Source of the DNA: JBDREC01 sp043820105 [NCBI: Pseudomonadota bacterium]
GTDB taxonomy: Bacteria; Bdellovibrionota_F; JAHFAK01
Direction: 5' to 3'
Assembly: GCA_043820105.1 (NCBI GenBank)
Contig: JBDREC010000037.1
Span: 1 to 8,125, forward strand
Length of the DNA: 8,125 bases
A program made the translations under genes and the position numbers. Below, piece after piece: positions 1-6,047 of this stretch. The notes beneath the pieces were generated by a model, which saw nothing but the letters and a program-made list of their open reading frames with translations, made no database searches and had not been told where the DNA came from. Each line of letters begins with the position of its first letter. Within the stretch, counting starts at the first letter, position 1.

Positions 1-1
1 C

Positions 2-130
2 AATAAATATAAGAGAAAATACTTAAAGCAAAGATTAAATGGATTGTCTGAAAGTTCGAGCATCTTAACGGCGTCAAGGATGATATCAACTGATTTGTGG
101 GGTATATTTAAGTATGTGAATAAACAATAA
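2..130 (+). pseudogene. C-terminal fragment of an unrecognised protein, cut by the left edge
   Basis: The frame is open from the left edge for 42 codons and ends in TAA at 128-130. The peptide is basic and plausible as protein: it starts NKYKRKYLKQ, continues with LNGLSESSSILTAS and ends in DLWGIFKYVNKQ. No start lies in the window, so this is either the tail of a gene that begins further left or a relic. A transposase tail is possible given the IS debris nearby, but I do not recognise the family. A 42-codon open stretch in such AT-rich DNA is suggestive rather than decisive. Confidence 0.3.
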
Positions 131-298
131 GCTTTAACCCAGTAGGCATAAATTTTTATTATAATCTTTTAAAATTATAAGTTCTGCTGGATTTTCCAGT
201 GATGTATCCATCTGCTCTGTATTATAGATTGTGATAATCTAGTGCCATTTATACACATTGGAAGGCAATTATCCAAATAATAATTTAAACAGGCTGAT

Positions 299-340
299 TT
301 TTAAATGGCTAAAAAATATTAAAATAAGACCCATTTAAAA
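299..340. repeat. 10-bp inverted repeat with 22-base loop
   Basis: TTTTAAATGG at 299-308 is the exact reverse complement of CCATTTAAAA at 331-340. The arms are AT-rich, there is no following T-run, and the right arm lies inside the short open segment at 328-423. It could be an IS end, a weak transcript hairpin, or chance in AT-rich DNA. Confidence 0.3.
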
Positions 341-463
341 GCTATGTTTCAGATAGACAGATGAAGCTTAAAGCTTATATTGTTTTTGATGAACTGTTAT
401 ATAATTTAGAAAAGAGAAAATAATTATTATGTGTACAGGTATCCAATTATGATTGATCGCTCG

Positions 464-492
464 AGGCAAAGTAAAAAAACGTTATTCTGCCT
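464..492 (+). other. Stem-loop with an alternative downstream partner
   Basis: AGGCAAAGTAA (464-474) can pair with TTATTCTGCCT (482-492) around a 7-base loop, with one mismatch and one G-U pair. The left arm's GCAAAGT (466-472) is also perfectly complementary to ACTTTGC at 515-521, so the two pairings exclude each other. No T-tract follows, so a simple terminator is unlikely, and no intact gene lies directly downstream on this strand. Confidence 0.35.
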
Positions 493-777
493 AGTTGTAT
501 ACTATTATTTGTTGACTTTGCTTTTCATAGACAATTCTTGGTCAAATGCAAATAGAGAAAAATAATTTAATAATAGGAAAAAAGATAAAAATAATATGAT
601 ATAACGATGAATGTTTTTTTTCACAATGTAAACCCCAGTTTAAAGAAGATACGCTAAAGTCGAAAATATTCATAGAACATCTAATGCGATAGGTCAAATA
701 ATTTGTGACCCATCTTTAACACTTGGGGAATAAGCACAATAATATTAGGTGGTTAGAAAGAGGGTTTCGGTACTTAA

Positions 778-1491
778 TTAGAATTTAGCTAATAATTTCG
801 AAGGCTTAAGTAGTTGAGATATTCCCAGTTTTGTCAGTGTTGATTTTATGGCTTTGCTTGGTTTTGCAAGATCTGACTTTTTCAATTTCCCTAGTTTCAT
901 TTTTCCTATCACTGTTTCTGCAAGCTCATCCAATAAGACCCTAAAAGTATAGCCTACATTTTTTAAACCTAGATCAGATAATTTTTCGTCTATTACCTTT
1001 TCTATAAAATATGCAATTACACATATTGAATAATGTGCAAAAACATGTTCTTCCTTGTAGACATACCATGGCCTTAATTTTATTAATGACTTCATTGTCC
1101 TAAATGCTTCTTCTATTTTTGATTTTTCCCTATAATGATATATCATCTCTTCTACTGATAAATCAGAACTTGGGGAGCTTATTAATGCATATAAACCATC
1201 TAGTTTTTCAAATGGTTCAAATCTAAATTTAATTTTAAATGTCTTTACTTTTTTATAATAACCTTGCGAAGGAAATGGATTGTTCTTTTTTCTTTGAAAT
1301 ATCTTATTATCATTTTTGTATTCAAAAAGTTCATAAGCAATATGGTTTTTTTAGTTAAGTCTTTTGAGCTCTGTTTCAACATCTTTTGCTATTGCAACTT
1401 TTGTTGCATCCTTTTTAATGGAACTCAATATGACGAATATTTTTCCTTGCCTAGTAATTTCATTTCCAATATGTGATTCTGTATCTCCCAT
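778..1491 (-). pseudogene. IS1634/IS4-type DDE transposase, C-terminal remnant with in-frame stop
   Basis: The part after the first ATG (1146 to 778, 122 residues) reads YREKSKIEEAFRTMKSL, then KLRPWYV and HVFAHYSICV. This matches the end of IS1634-group transposases, where the E of IEEAFR is the last acidic residue of the DDE triad. The same frame is open upstream to 1353 and includes LDGLYALISS, the usual lead-in to this motif. It is interrupted by a TAA at 1353-1351, then open again through GKIFVILSSIKKDA, which resembles the family pattern before the DG motif. The N-terminal two thirds, with the first two catalytic aspartates, are absent, so the gene is dead. The boundary with the IS66-type piece at about 1491 is approximate. 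The C-terminal end at 778 (TAA) looks natural. Confidence 0.72.
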
Positions 1492-1724
1492 GTTAATAGG
1501 AACTAAACTTGTAAAATCATCGAACTCTGAAGTATTCATATGCTTTCTTATTTTTAACTTCTTCTTCCAATATAAAAACTTCTTGTAATCAAGATTATGC
1601 TTTCTGCAATAACTTGCTATTTATTTTTTTTATACTTCTTGTACGATGTAACATGATTCTTCCAAAAATCCTTGTTTTGATTCTCTTCTTCTATAAATGA
1701 ATCTATAGAAACTTGTCCATCCAT
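1492..1724 (-). pseudogene. tnpA: IS66-family accessory gene tnpA (orf1), frameshifted and 3'-truncated
   Basis: From ATG at 1724 the frame reads MDGQVSIDSF, then KDFWKNHVTSYKKYKKNK, and stops at TAG (1619-1617). One frame over, the peptide IASYCRKHNLDYKKFLYW follows immediately (1620 onward), then KKKLKIRK and FTSLVPINM. The order FWxxHV, then SYCRxxxLxYxxFxYWxxK, then a VPxx segment is typical of IS66 Orf1, a small accessory protein needed for transposition together with tnpB and tnpC. The frame change lies in an A-rich run, and slipping back by one at that run would meet a TAA, so I read it as decay rather than programmed frameshifting. tnpB and tnpC are missing, and the frame runs on into the IS1634-type remnant. 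Confidence 0.58.
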
Positions 1725-1779
1725 TTTTCATGCCTGCTTATTTCAATGACTAATGATTGATTTCTTACATATTTATTGA

Positions 1780-1811
1780 GCTTGAGCAAGACGGGTTCCC
1801 TAGTCGCTTAC
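1780..1811 (-). repeat. IS66-type left terminal end (GTAAGCG...)
   Basis: Read on the minus strand from 1811, the sequence begins GTAAGCGACTAGGGAACCCG and lies about 85 bases upstream of the tnpA-like ATG. IS66-family elements characteristically start with GTAAGCG, so this marks the element's left boundary. The matching right end is not in the window, and no 8-bp target duplicate of the flanking bases at 1812-1819 was found near the remnant. Confidence 0.55.
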
Positions 1812-1943
1812 CTAGCAAATATAGAAGTCTTTTTCATCTACTCATATCTATTCCCATCTATTTGATATTATTGAGTTTCACTATAAGTCCGGCTGACTCT
1901 TCTTTAATTAAGTAAACAAACTTGAAAAATGCGTTTAAATTTC

Positions 1944-2207
1944 CTACCACCAAGGAGAATTGCCGTCATCACATCCCCCGAATGGACTGTTGCCAGAATA
2001 GCACGCAGAAAATGAAGTTGCCGAACCACCACTGATGCAACTATAGTTTCCGCTATCTCCTGAACCACCATTACAATAACCAATTGCATCACCGCCAGTG
2101 GAGCAATAACCCGGGTCCCAAGATTTTGAAGCACCCGAACCATCAGCACACCATGATTTCGTGTTATCAGAAACAAATAAATTAACAACTGGTTTTTGAT
2201 ATTTCAT
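1944..2207 (-). CDS. Small Cys/Gly/Ser-rich peptide, possible RiPP precursor with six CxxG units
   Basis: The product has 87 residues. The N-terminus MKYQKPVVNLF carries a YxxP motif followed by hydrophobic residues, a leader pattern known from lasso and other RiPP precursors, where it is bound by a recognition element. There is no signal peptide. The remainder is dominated by Gly, Ser, Asp and Cys. All six cysteines (20, 35, 45, 57, 69, 79) are followed by any two residues and a glycine, and the last five are spaced 10, 12, 12, 10. The chain ends NSPWW. Upstream lie AAAGGAAG at 2219-2226, 11 bases from the ATG, and a plausible promoter. Its base composition is visibly more GC-rich than its neighbours, partly because of Gly and Cys codons. 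No maturation enzyme or transporter is in the window. Alternatives are a cysteine-rich cytoplasmic peptide or a metal-binding peptide. I do not recognise a named family. Confidence 0.62.
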   Translation of the reverse strand: MKYQKPVVNLFVSDNTKSWCADGSGASKSWDPGYCSTGGDAIGYCNGGSGDSGNYSCISGGSATSFSACYSGNSPFGGCDDGNSPWW

Positions 2208-2226
2208 GCTATTTCATTCTTCCTTT
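2205..2226 (-). promoter_or_regulatory. Ribosome site and two-codon mini-ORF before the Cys-rich gene
   Basis: On the minus strand AAAGGAAG (2226-2219) is followed by ATG AAA TAG (2217-2209) and then, one base later, by the real ATG (2207-2205). The ribosome site is slightly far from the real start (11 bases) and very close to the mini-ORF start. This may be coincidence or may modulate initiation. Confidence 0.4.
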
Positions 2227-2245
2227 GAATTGCGTTTTTACAAGT

Positions 2246-2274
2246 ATAATAAATTTTTATTGAAATTAAATCAA
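2246..2274 (-). promoter_or_regulatory. Putative sigma-70-type promoter of the Cys-rich peptide gene
   Basis: On the minus strand TTGATT (2274-2269) and TATTAT (2251-2246) are separated by 17 bases, about 40 bases before the start codon. Both boxes are near consensus. The promoter lies just outside the IS630 element, so the small gene appears to have its own transcription start. Confidence 0.45.
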
Positions 2275-2314
2275 GTAAATATTCTATCATTGTTGCCAAA
2301 CAATCATATGGGGC

Positions 2315-2348
2315 CTAGTGTCATGTCAAGCGTCTAATGTCGGATAAA
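2315..2348. repeat. IS630 left terminal inverted repeat
   Basis: CTAGTGTCATGTCAAGC (2315-2331) is a perfect 17-bp inverted match to 3520-3536, including the TA duplication and one flanking base. After four unlike bases, AATGTCG and ATAAA (with one base between) also match the other end, giving an imperfect repeat of about 34 bp. The last codons and TGA stop of the transposase lie within this arm. Confidence 0.92.
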
Positions 2349-2988
2349 GGCGAGCTAATTTTATCCTAGCGTTATCAGAAGTAAATTGCCAGTTTACTTT
2401 TGCATTTTTATTATTTCTAACTTCTTGCCATGCTTTAACCTCTTTTTTTACAAGCTCAATATCATCAAGCCTTCTTTTTAGGCACTGCCCAGGGAGTACA
2501 TTCAATTCAATTTCTGCCATATTCAACCAACTGCCATGCTTAGGTGTGTATATAAATTCGAACCTATCCCAAAGTTTCTTTGCTTTTTCAGGATTAAATG
2601 TTTCGTAAAATGCCCCAGGATCATGTGTATTTAGATTGTCCATAACCAATGTTATTTTTTTTGAATCTTCATATCGATCACTAATATCTTCTAAAAAATG
2701 TGCCCAGTCTTTTTTTGTTTTTCTTTCGGTGATCGATACCATTCTTTTTCCCGCCAATGGCTCACAAGCAAGGAATATATTACAAACACCACAACGCCTA
2801 TATTCGTAATCATATTTTGCAGATTGCCCAGCTGATGCTGCAATCGGAGCCTTTGTTTCAGCAATAAGTTGCTTCGGTGATTCATCCATACATACAACAG
2901 GAAAGTCTTGGTTATAAGAACGCTTGTAAACGTCCAATACCATTTCCATCCTTGCAACAAAACTGCCATTTTCTTTTGGCGGAATCAC
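2326..2988 (-). CDS. IS630 transposase, second frame (DDE catalytic domain)
   Basis: This frame encodes the RNase H-like DDE domain that cuts and joins DNA. It continues the first frame at WVIPPKENGSFVARME, a hallmark of IS630 proteins. Numbered from the GTG at 2988, the catalytic residues are D35 (VVCMDESPKQL), D117 (LVMDNLNTH) and probably E159 (SWLNMAEIEL). The end, NARIKLARLYP, is also typical. The frame has no good ribosome site of its own, and the GTG codes for the valine of the conserved WVIPPKEN block. It is therefore most likely expressed only as a fusion with the first frame, about 377 residues in all from the GTG at 3458. All catalytic residues are present. Confidence 0.9.
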   Translation of the reverse strand: MIPPKENGSFVARMEMVLDVYKRSYNQDFPVVCMDESPKQLIAETKAPIAASAGQSAKYDYEYRRCGVCNIFLACEPLAGKRMVSITERKTKKDWAHFLEDISDRYEDSKKITLVMDNLNTHDPGAFYETFNPEKAKKLWDRFEFIYTPKHGSWLNMAEIELNVLPGQCLKRRLDDIELVKKEVKAWQEVRNNKNAKVNWQFTSDNARIKLARLYPTLDA

Positions 2989-3458
2989 CCAACCTTTTTT
3001 TTGCCAGGGTTTAATTTCGTTTTTTTTAATATATTACGAATCGATTCATGGGAAATATTATCAATGTATTCAAGTTCAACAACTTTGTCTGCCAATAGTC
3101 GTAACGACCATCTTGCAAAACCTTCCGGCGGTTCGCTGCAACTCAATGCAACTAAATGGGCTTCAAAATCGCCATCTGCTTTTTTTGAATAAACTCGACT
3201 GCCCTTATTTCCATTTAAAGCGACATCAATGCTCTTTTCTACAAAACGCCTCTTAACTCGATCGATCCTTTTCATGCTTATATTTAGAACTCGGGAAATT
3301 TCTTTATTTAACGACCGTTCGTCTTGAAATTCTCCTTCATCGCATCCAAGTAAAATCAACGCATTGATTACTTTCTGCGATCTATGTTGGCCTCGAGTGG
3401 TCAGTGATTCCAAGGTTTCTCGTTCCTCTTCCGTTAAGGTTATAATATATTTCTTCAC
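2985..3458 (-). CDS. IS630 transposase, first frame (DNA-binding part)
   Basis: This frame encodes the N-terminal helix-turn-helix half of the transposase, which binds the IS ends. Family features are the TRGQHRSQKVINALILL helix region, the second helix-turn-helix around RSLNKEISRVLNISMKRIDR, and the segment EPPEGFARWSLRLLADKVVE, which is typical of IS630. The frame is also open to a TTG at 3464, but I chose GTG at 3458 because AAGGAGG (3466-3472) is 7 bases from it and only one base from the TTG. The frame ends in TGA (2987-2985) just after the slippery heptamer. Without frameshifting the product is about 157 residues and lacks the catalytic domain. Confidence 0.88.
   Translation of the reverse strand: MKKYIITLTEEERETLESLTTRGQHRSQKVINALILLGCDEGEFQDERSLNKEISRVLNISMKRIDRVKRRFVEKSIDVALNGNKGSRVYSKKADGDFEAHLVALSCSEPPEGFARWSLRLLADKVVELEYIDNISHESIRNILKKTKLNPGKKKVG
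2994..3000 (-). promoter_or_regulatory. Slippery heptamer A_AAA_AAG for -1 frameshifting
   Basis: In the first frame the codons are AAA AAA AAG GTT GGG TGA. The last seven bases of the run form A_AAA_AAG in the correct phase, the strongest known bacterial -1 site. Stepping back one base makes the next codons GGT TGG GTG ATT CCG, which is exactly the second frame. Weak downstream pairing is possible (GCCA with TGGC, 8 bases apart), but no strong stimulatory hairpin is evident. Confidence 0.8.
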
Positions 3459-4104
3459 GATCAATCCTCCTTGTGTTGATTATGAAGAAATTAGTATCAC
3501 ATTTTATGCGACATTGCAAGCTTGACATGACACTAGATTCAATATAACCATTTTGAATCGTAAAACCACTTATCAAGAAATAAAGTGCTTCATCTTCATA
3601 AATTGCATAATCATACGTATTTATTTCAATAACAGAACCCAAGGATCTTCCATCAATTATTGTGTTTTCAGCTCCTTCGGTACTTAATAATTCAACAGAC
3701 ACATCGCCCATAATAATATTTTCATAATAAACACCTGGAACTACAGCAATTGAATCATATTCTTCTGCTTCATCTGCTTGGTCTTCTGTAACTTCAGATT
3801 CTTCGATTTCTTCTTCAGGTTCTTCGACTTCTTCAGAAGGTGCTTCTTCATTAATGTTTGTTTGTGGATTTTCATCTGTATCTGGTTCTTCAAAAATTAC
3901 TTCTTCCACAGGCGAAACATCTCCTTCTGTTTCCTGCACTGGAGCTCCCTCATTATCAAGTGAATCATCAAGGTCTGAATTCTCAACATTAGAATTTACA
4001 GCAATTTCTAAATTTGAAAGTTCTTCTAAATTTCCACATGAAACTACTAAAAATAAACTTGGAATTGCCATTACTACTATAAATATTTTACATGAATTTA
4101 ACAT
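3382..4104 (-). CDS. Acidic-linker lipoprotein with beta-helix start, truncated by the IS630 element
   Basis: The N-terminus has a hydrophobic signal ending in LVVSC, so Cys23 is the likely lipidated residue and the protein sits in an envelope membrane. Residues about 30-116 are a low-complexity Glu/Asp/Pro linker. From about 119 the sequence VVPGVYYENIIMG, then STEGAENTIIDGRSLGS and ISGFTIQNG, is typical of the first turns of right-handed parallel beta-helix (pectin-lyase-like) surface proteins. Native sequence stops at about residue 189. The last 51 residues are read from inside the IS in a meaningless frame. Start ATG 4104 is preceded by a perfect AAGGAGG at 7 bases. The truncated product probably cannot fold a full helix. 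The missing 3' part is not found beyond the IS. Confidence 0.82.
   Translation of the reverse strand: MLNSCKIFIVVMAIPSLFLVVSCGNLEELSNLEIAVNSNVENSDLDDSLDNEGAPVQETEGDVSPVEEVIFEEPDTDENPQTNINEEAPSEEVEEPEEEIEESEVTEDQADEAEEYDSIAVVPGVYYENIIMGDVSVELLSTEGAENTIIDGRSLGSVIEINTYDYAIYEDEALYFLISGFTIQNGYIESSVMSSLQCRIKCDTNFFIINTRRIDREEIYYNLNGRGTRNLGITDHSRPT
3466..3472 (-). promoter_or_regulatory. Ribosome binding site deciding the IS630 transposase start
   Basis: AAGGAGG on the minus strand lies 7 bases before GTG (3458-3456) and only one base before the in-frame TTG (3464), so it supports the GTG as start. Confidence 0.75.
3503..3536. repeat. IS630 right terminal inverted repeat
   Basis: GCTTGACATGACACTAG (3520-3536) is the reverse complement of the left end. 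The inner TTTAT and CGACATT blocks at 3503-3515 match the inner blocks of the left arm. It lies upstream of the transposase start and at the break point of the lipoprotein frame. Confidence 0.92.
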
Positions 4105-4253
4105 TATTTCTCCTCCTTAAAATTTCTCTTTTTAATAAGCTAATATTTAGCAGTTGCGAATCTTGTGCCAATTTTGCCAGCACCGAAGAAGTCGAGTCAT
4201 ATAAGGATGTTACGCGATCAAGCAAGGTTTTTATAAATACAACAGAGGAATAA
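4092..4253 (+). pseudogene. Possible small ORF or gene tail between two divergent genes
   Basis: A 53-codon frame from ATG 4092 to TAA 4251-4253 has a protein-like second half (SSCESCANFASTEEVESYKD, then VTRSSKVFINTTEE) in a locally GC-richer patch. The first part overlaps the opposite-strand lipoprotein's start and ribosome site, so only the distal part may be of coding origin, for example the tail of a lost gene. There is no ribosome site for this ATG and no recognised family. Confidence 0.22.
4112..4118 (-). promoter_or_regulatory. Strong ribosome binding site of the lipoprotein gene
   Basis: AAGGAGG on the minus strand, 7 bases before the ATG at 4104, fixes the start of the truncated lipoprotein. 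Confidence 0.8.
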
Positions 4254-4262
4254 ATAACACAT

Positions 4263-4298
4263 TTATTAATTTTGAATCTTGAATTTTGAATTATTAAT
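4263..4298. repeat. Three tandem TTGAATY heptads flanked by 8-bp direct repeats
   Basis: TTGAATC, TTGAATT and TTGAATT follow one another at 4272-4292. The 8-base word TTATTAAT occurs at 4263-4270 and again, overlapping the last heptad, at 4291-4298. It lies in the intergenic space upstream of the S41-type gene. Confidence 0.5.
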
Positions 4299-4336
4299 GC
4301 TGCTGGGCTCAAAAATACTATAGCTACACAAGCCTA

Positions 4337-4365
4337 TTGACATATTGAGCCAATTCTATTATTAA
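4337..4365 (+). promoter_or_regulatory. Putative sigma-70-type promoter of the S41-like gene
   Basis: A perfect TTGACA (4337-4342) is followed after 17 bases by TATTAA (4360-4365). Transcription would begin about 30 bases before the ATG at 4405. Confidence 0.5.
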
Positions 4366-4404
4366 TTATTTCTATTTCTTAATTGCATAAAATTAGGACT
4401 TATC

Positions 4405-6015
4405 ATGAAGAAAACCATACTATTTTCTTTTATTTTTCTTTTTACTTCAATGACATTTGCTATACAAGACCTAACATTTGAACAAAAATTAAACAAAATA
4501 AATAAAAGGGCCTTTGTTAAAGAGCTCTTAGAAAAGCTTGAAAGATATGATGGAGAAATATTAGAAAGTAAAAAAAATAGAACTACAAGTTGGATTGAAA
4601 TTAAAAGAATTTTTAATGCAGACATAAAAAATGCAAAAACTAATCAAGATTTTGGGTATGCGATTTTAAAGCTAGCAAACTATTATAAAGCTTTTCATAC
4701 AACCATTGATGGTAACAAAAAGCTACGGCCTGAAAACTATGCTAAATGGCGTTATCCAGCAATTAAGTTTGTTCCAAGAACCGTTTGCAATGAAAATAAA
4801 AAAGTTGAATATTTTGTGAACTGGATTTCTAGTAATTTTCATACCAATGAAAAAATTAAACCTCAGCTTAATGATATTTTATTAGGAATAGATGGCCAAA
4901 GCATTGAATATTGGCAAGATATCAGCTTTCTTTATTCAGCATATGCATTTAAATACCACAGTGACCTTGATTTTTTTGATAATTTTATAAAGGGCAAAGT
5001 ATTTTCAAGGCATTTTTCTGCAAATGGTTTTAAGGCAAAATTCAAAAGAGCTGATATTGAATATGAAACATGGATTCCCTTTTCAAGGCAATATCATGAC
5101 ATTGAAATTAATCTGCCAAAAACTTTTAAAAATAAATATTGCAGTTCTGAAACAGCAAGATATTCTGATTTTAAACTAAAATATTCAGGACAATCAACCT
5201 GCATTTATGAAAAAATTGACAACCCCAAAATAGCACTCTTGCGAATCTCAACTTTTTTGCATTTAGAAAATAGCAGTGGAAATAAAGTAAGCGACATTGA
5301 TGAAGTTGAACATTTACGTGATTTTTGGATTAGTCAGTCAAATTCTTGGTCAAAATTAATTATTGATGTTTCAGACAATGGCGGTGGAAATGAATTTGTT
5401 GAATTATTTAAAATCCTTTTGACTACAGATTTTCAAGATCAATACTATACACTAAAAAAAGATCATGACCTTGAAGCTTTATTTTATGGCAAACTCCCAT
5501 ATCTACAGAAATATCTGTCAAGCCCATCATATTTAAACCTTCCATATGGTAAGTTTATAATGCCAGTCCCACAATTTCCTGTTAAAGGCTCTAAAGATCC
5601 CTTAAATGAAAGACATAAACCATTTGAACATGCTTTTAAAGGAAAAATAAAACTAATTATAAACCATAATTGCATTTCATCATGCAGTGGCTTTGCCTGG
5701 GTATTGAAAAAATATTTACTAGAGGATCAATTAGAAATTATTGGAATTGAAGATGCAGCTGACACAACTTATTTAAGGGGATTTTTAAGTGCTACTTTTA
5801 GTTCAAATAAGAATGCTTACACTATACAGCTAAAAGATCAACCAACTGAAACTAATGACTTAATCTTTGACTGGTATATTGCTCTAAGCCAAACGAGCGA
5901 TGAAAAAGGTAATTTTCAAAGCTTCATACCCACCCCTGTTGATGTTTATGTTCCATATATGGGTAATTATAAGAGCTGGCTTAGTAAATCATTAGATGTT
6001 GCTCTAAGTAATTAG
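4405..6015 (+). CDS. Exported S41-family (C-terminal-processing-like) peptidase homologue
   Basis: The product has 536 residues and a clear Sec signal peptide (KK, hydrophobic to residue 17, likely cut after TFA at 19), so it is periplasmic or secreted. Family features in order are: an N-terminal helical part with FGYAILKLANYYKAFHTT (83-100), resembling the usual 'L-D-x-HT' segment; a PDZ-like strand LNDILLGIDGQSI (155-167); the LIIDVSDNGGG turn (318-328), equivalent to the S41 DxRxNxGG motif; and the nucleophile region LIINHNCISSCSG (417-429). S426 is the best match to the active-site serine. The residue 25 positions later, where processing peptidases have their catalytic lysine, is an alanine and no lysine is close. 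It may be a tricorn/IRBP-like variant or an inactive homologue. ATG 4405 has a weak AGGA (4395-4398). Confidence 0.78.
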   Translation: MKKTILFSFIFLFTSMTFAIQDLTFEQKLNKINKRAFVKELLEKLERYDGEILESKKNRTTSWIEIKRIFNADIKNAKTNQDFGYAILKLANYYKAFHTTIDGNKKLRPENYAKWRYPAIKFVPRTVCNENKKVEYFVNWISSNFHTNEKIKPQLNDILLGIDGQSIEYWQDISFLYSAYAFKYHSDLDFFDNFIKGKVFSRHFSANGFKAKFKRADIEYETWIPFSRQYHDIEINLPKTFKNKYCSSETARYSDFKLKYSGQSTCIYEKIDNPKIALLRISTFLHLENSSGNKVSDIDEVEHLRDFWISQSNSWSKLIIDVSDNGGGNEFVELFKILLTTDFQDQYYTLKKDHDLEALFYGKLPYLQKYLSSPSYLNLPYGKFIMPVPQFPVKGSKDPLNERHKPFEHAFKGKIKLIINHNCISSCSGFAWVLKKYLLEDQLEIIGIEDAADTTYLRGFLSATFSSNKNAYTIQLKDQPTETNDLIFDWYIALSQTSDEKGNFQSFIPTPVDVYVPYMGNYKSWLSKSLDVALSN

Positions 6016-6047
6016 AAGTAAAACATAGTGCCAGGCTCAAATATCTA

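Larger units (their letters stand above)
131..777. other. Gene-free, probably decayed stretch
   Basis: No intact gene is visible in these 647 bases. Two short open segments read like protein tails. One is on the minus strand, about 240 to 134, and ends NPAELIILKDYNKNLCLLG followed by TAA. The other is on the plus strand, 328-423, starts DPFKSYVSDRQ and ends LLYNLEKRK followed by TAA. Neither has a convincing start or ribosome site, and I recognise neither. An imperfect palindrome, GGTCA...TGACC, lies at 692-710. The part nearest 778 is probably the downstream end of the IS1634-type element, but I could not define its terminal repeat. Confidence 0.45.
2318..3533 (-). mobile_element. Complete IS630-family insertion sequence, about 1.2 kb
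   Basis: The element is bounded by inverted repeats and flanked on both sides by the TA dinucleotide expected for IS630 insertion (2316-2317 and 3534-3535). The first 14 bases inside each TA are identical in inverted orientation (GTGTCATGTCAAGC), and the similarity continues after a short unlike stretch. It carries one transposase in two overlapping frames with all family motifs intact, so it may be active. It lies inside the reading frame of a lipoprotein gene, in the same orientation. Confidence 0.93.

Noticed and set aside
1764-1830. tRNA-like string with GGGTTCCC
   Set aside because: It cannot be folded into a cloverleaf with an acceptor stem. It is explained by the IS66-type terminal sequence.
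1904-2188. Overlapping 94-codon frame on the minus strand
   Set aside because: It runs inside the Cys-rich gene in another frame, is made of hydrophobic low-complexity residues (VIVMVVQEI), and has no ribosome site. The Cys-rich frame has regular CxxG units and a promoter.
2691-3192. Open frames on both strands within the IS630 element
   Set aside because: They are shadows of the transposase, whose two frames carry all family motifs.
4088-4312. 74-codon minus-strand frame overlapping the lipoprotein start
   Set aside because: It covers the lipoprotein's promoter and ribosome-site region, passes through the heptad repeat, and has no good ribosome site or recognisable motif.
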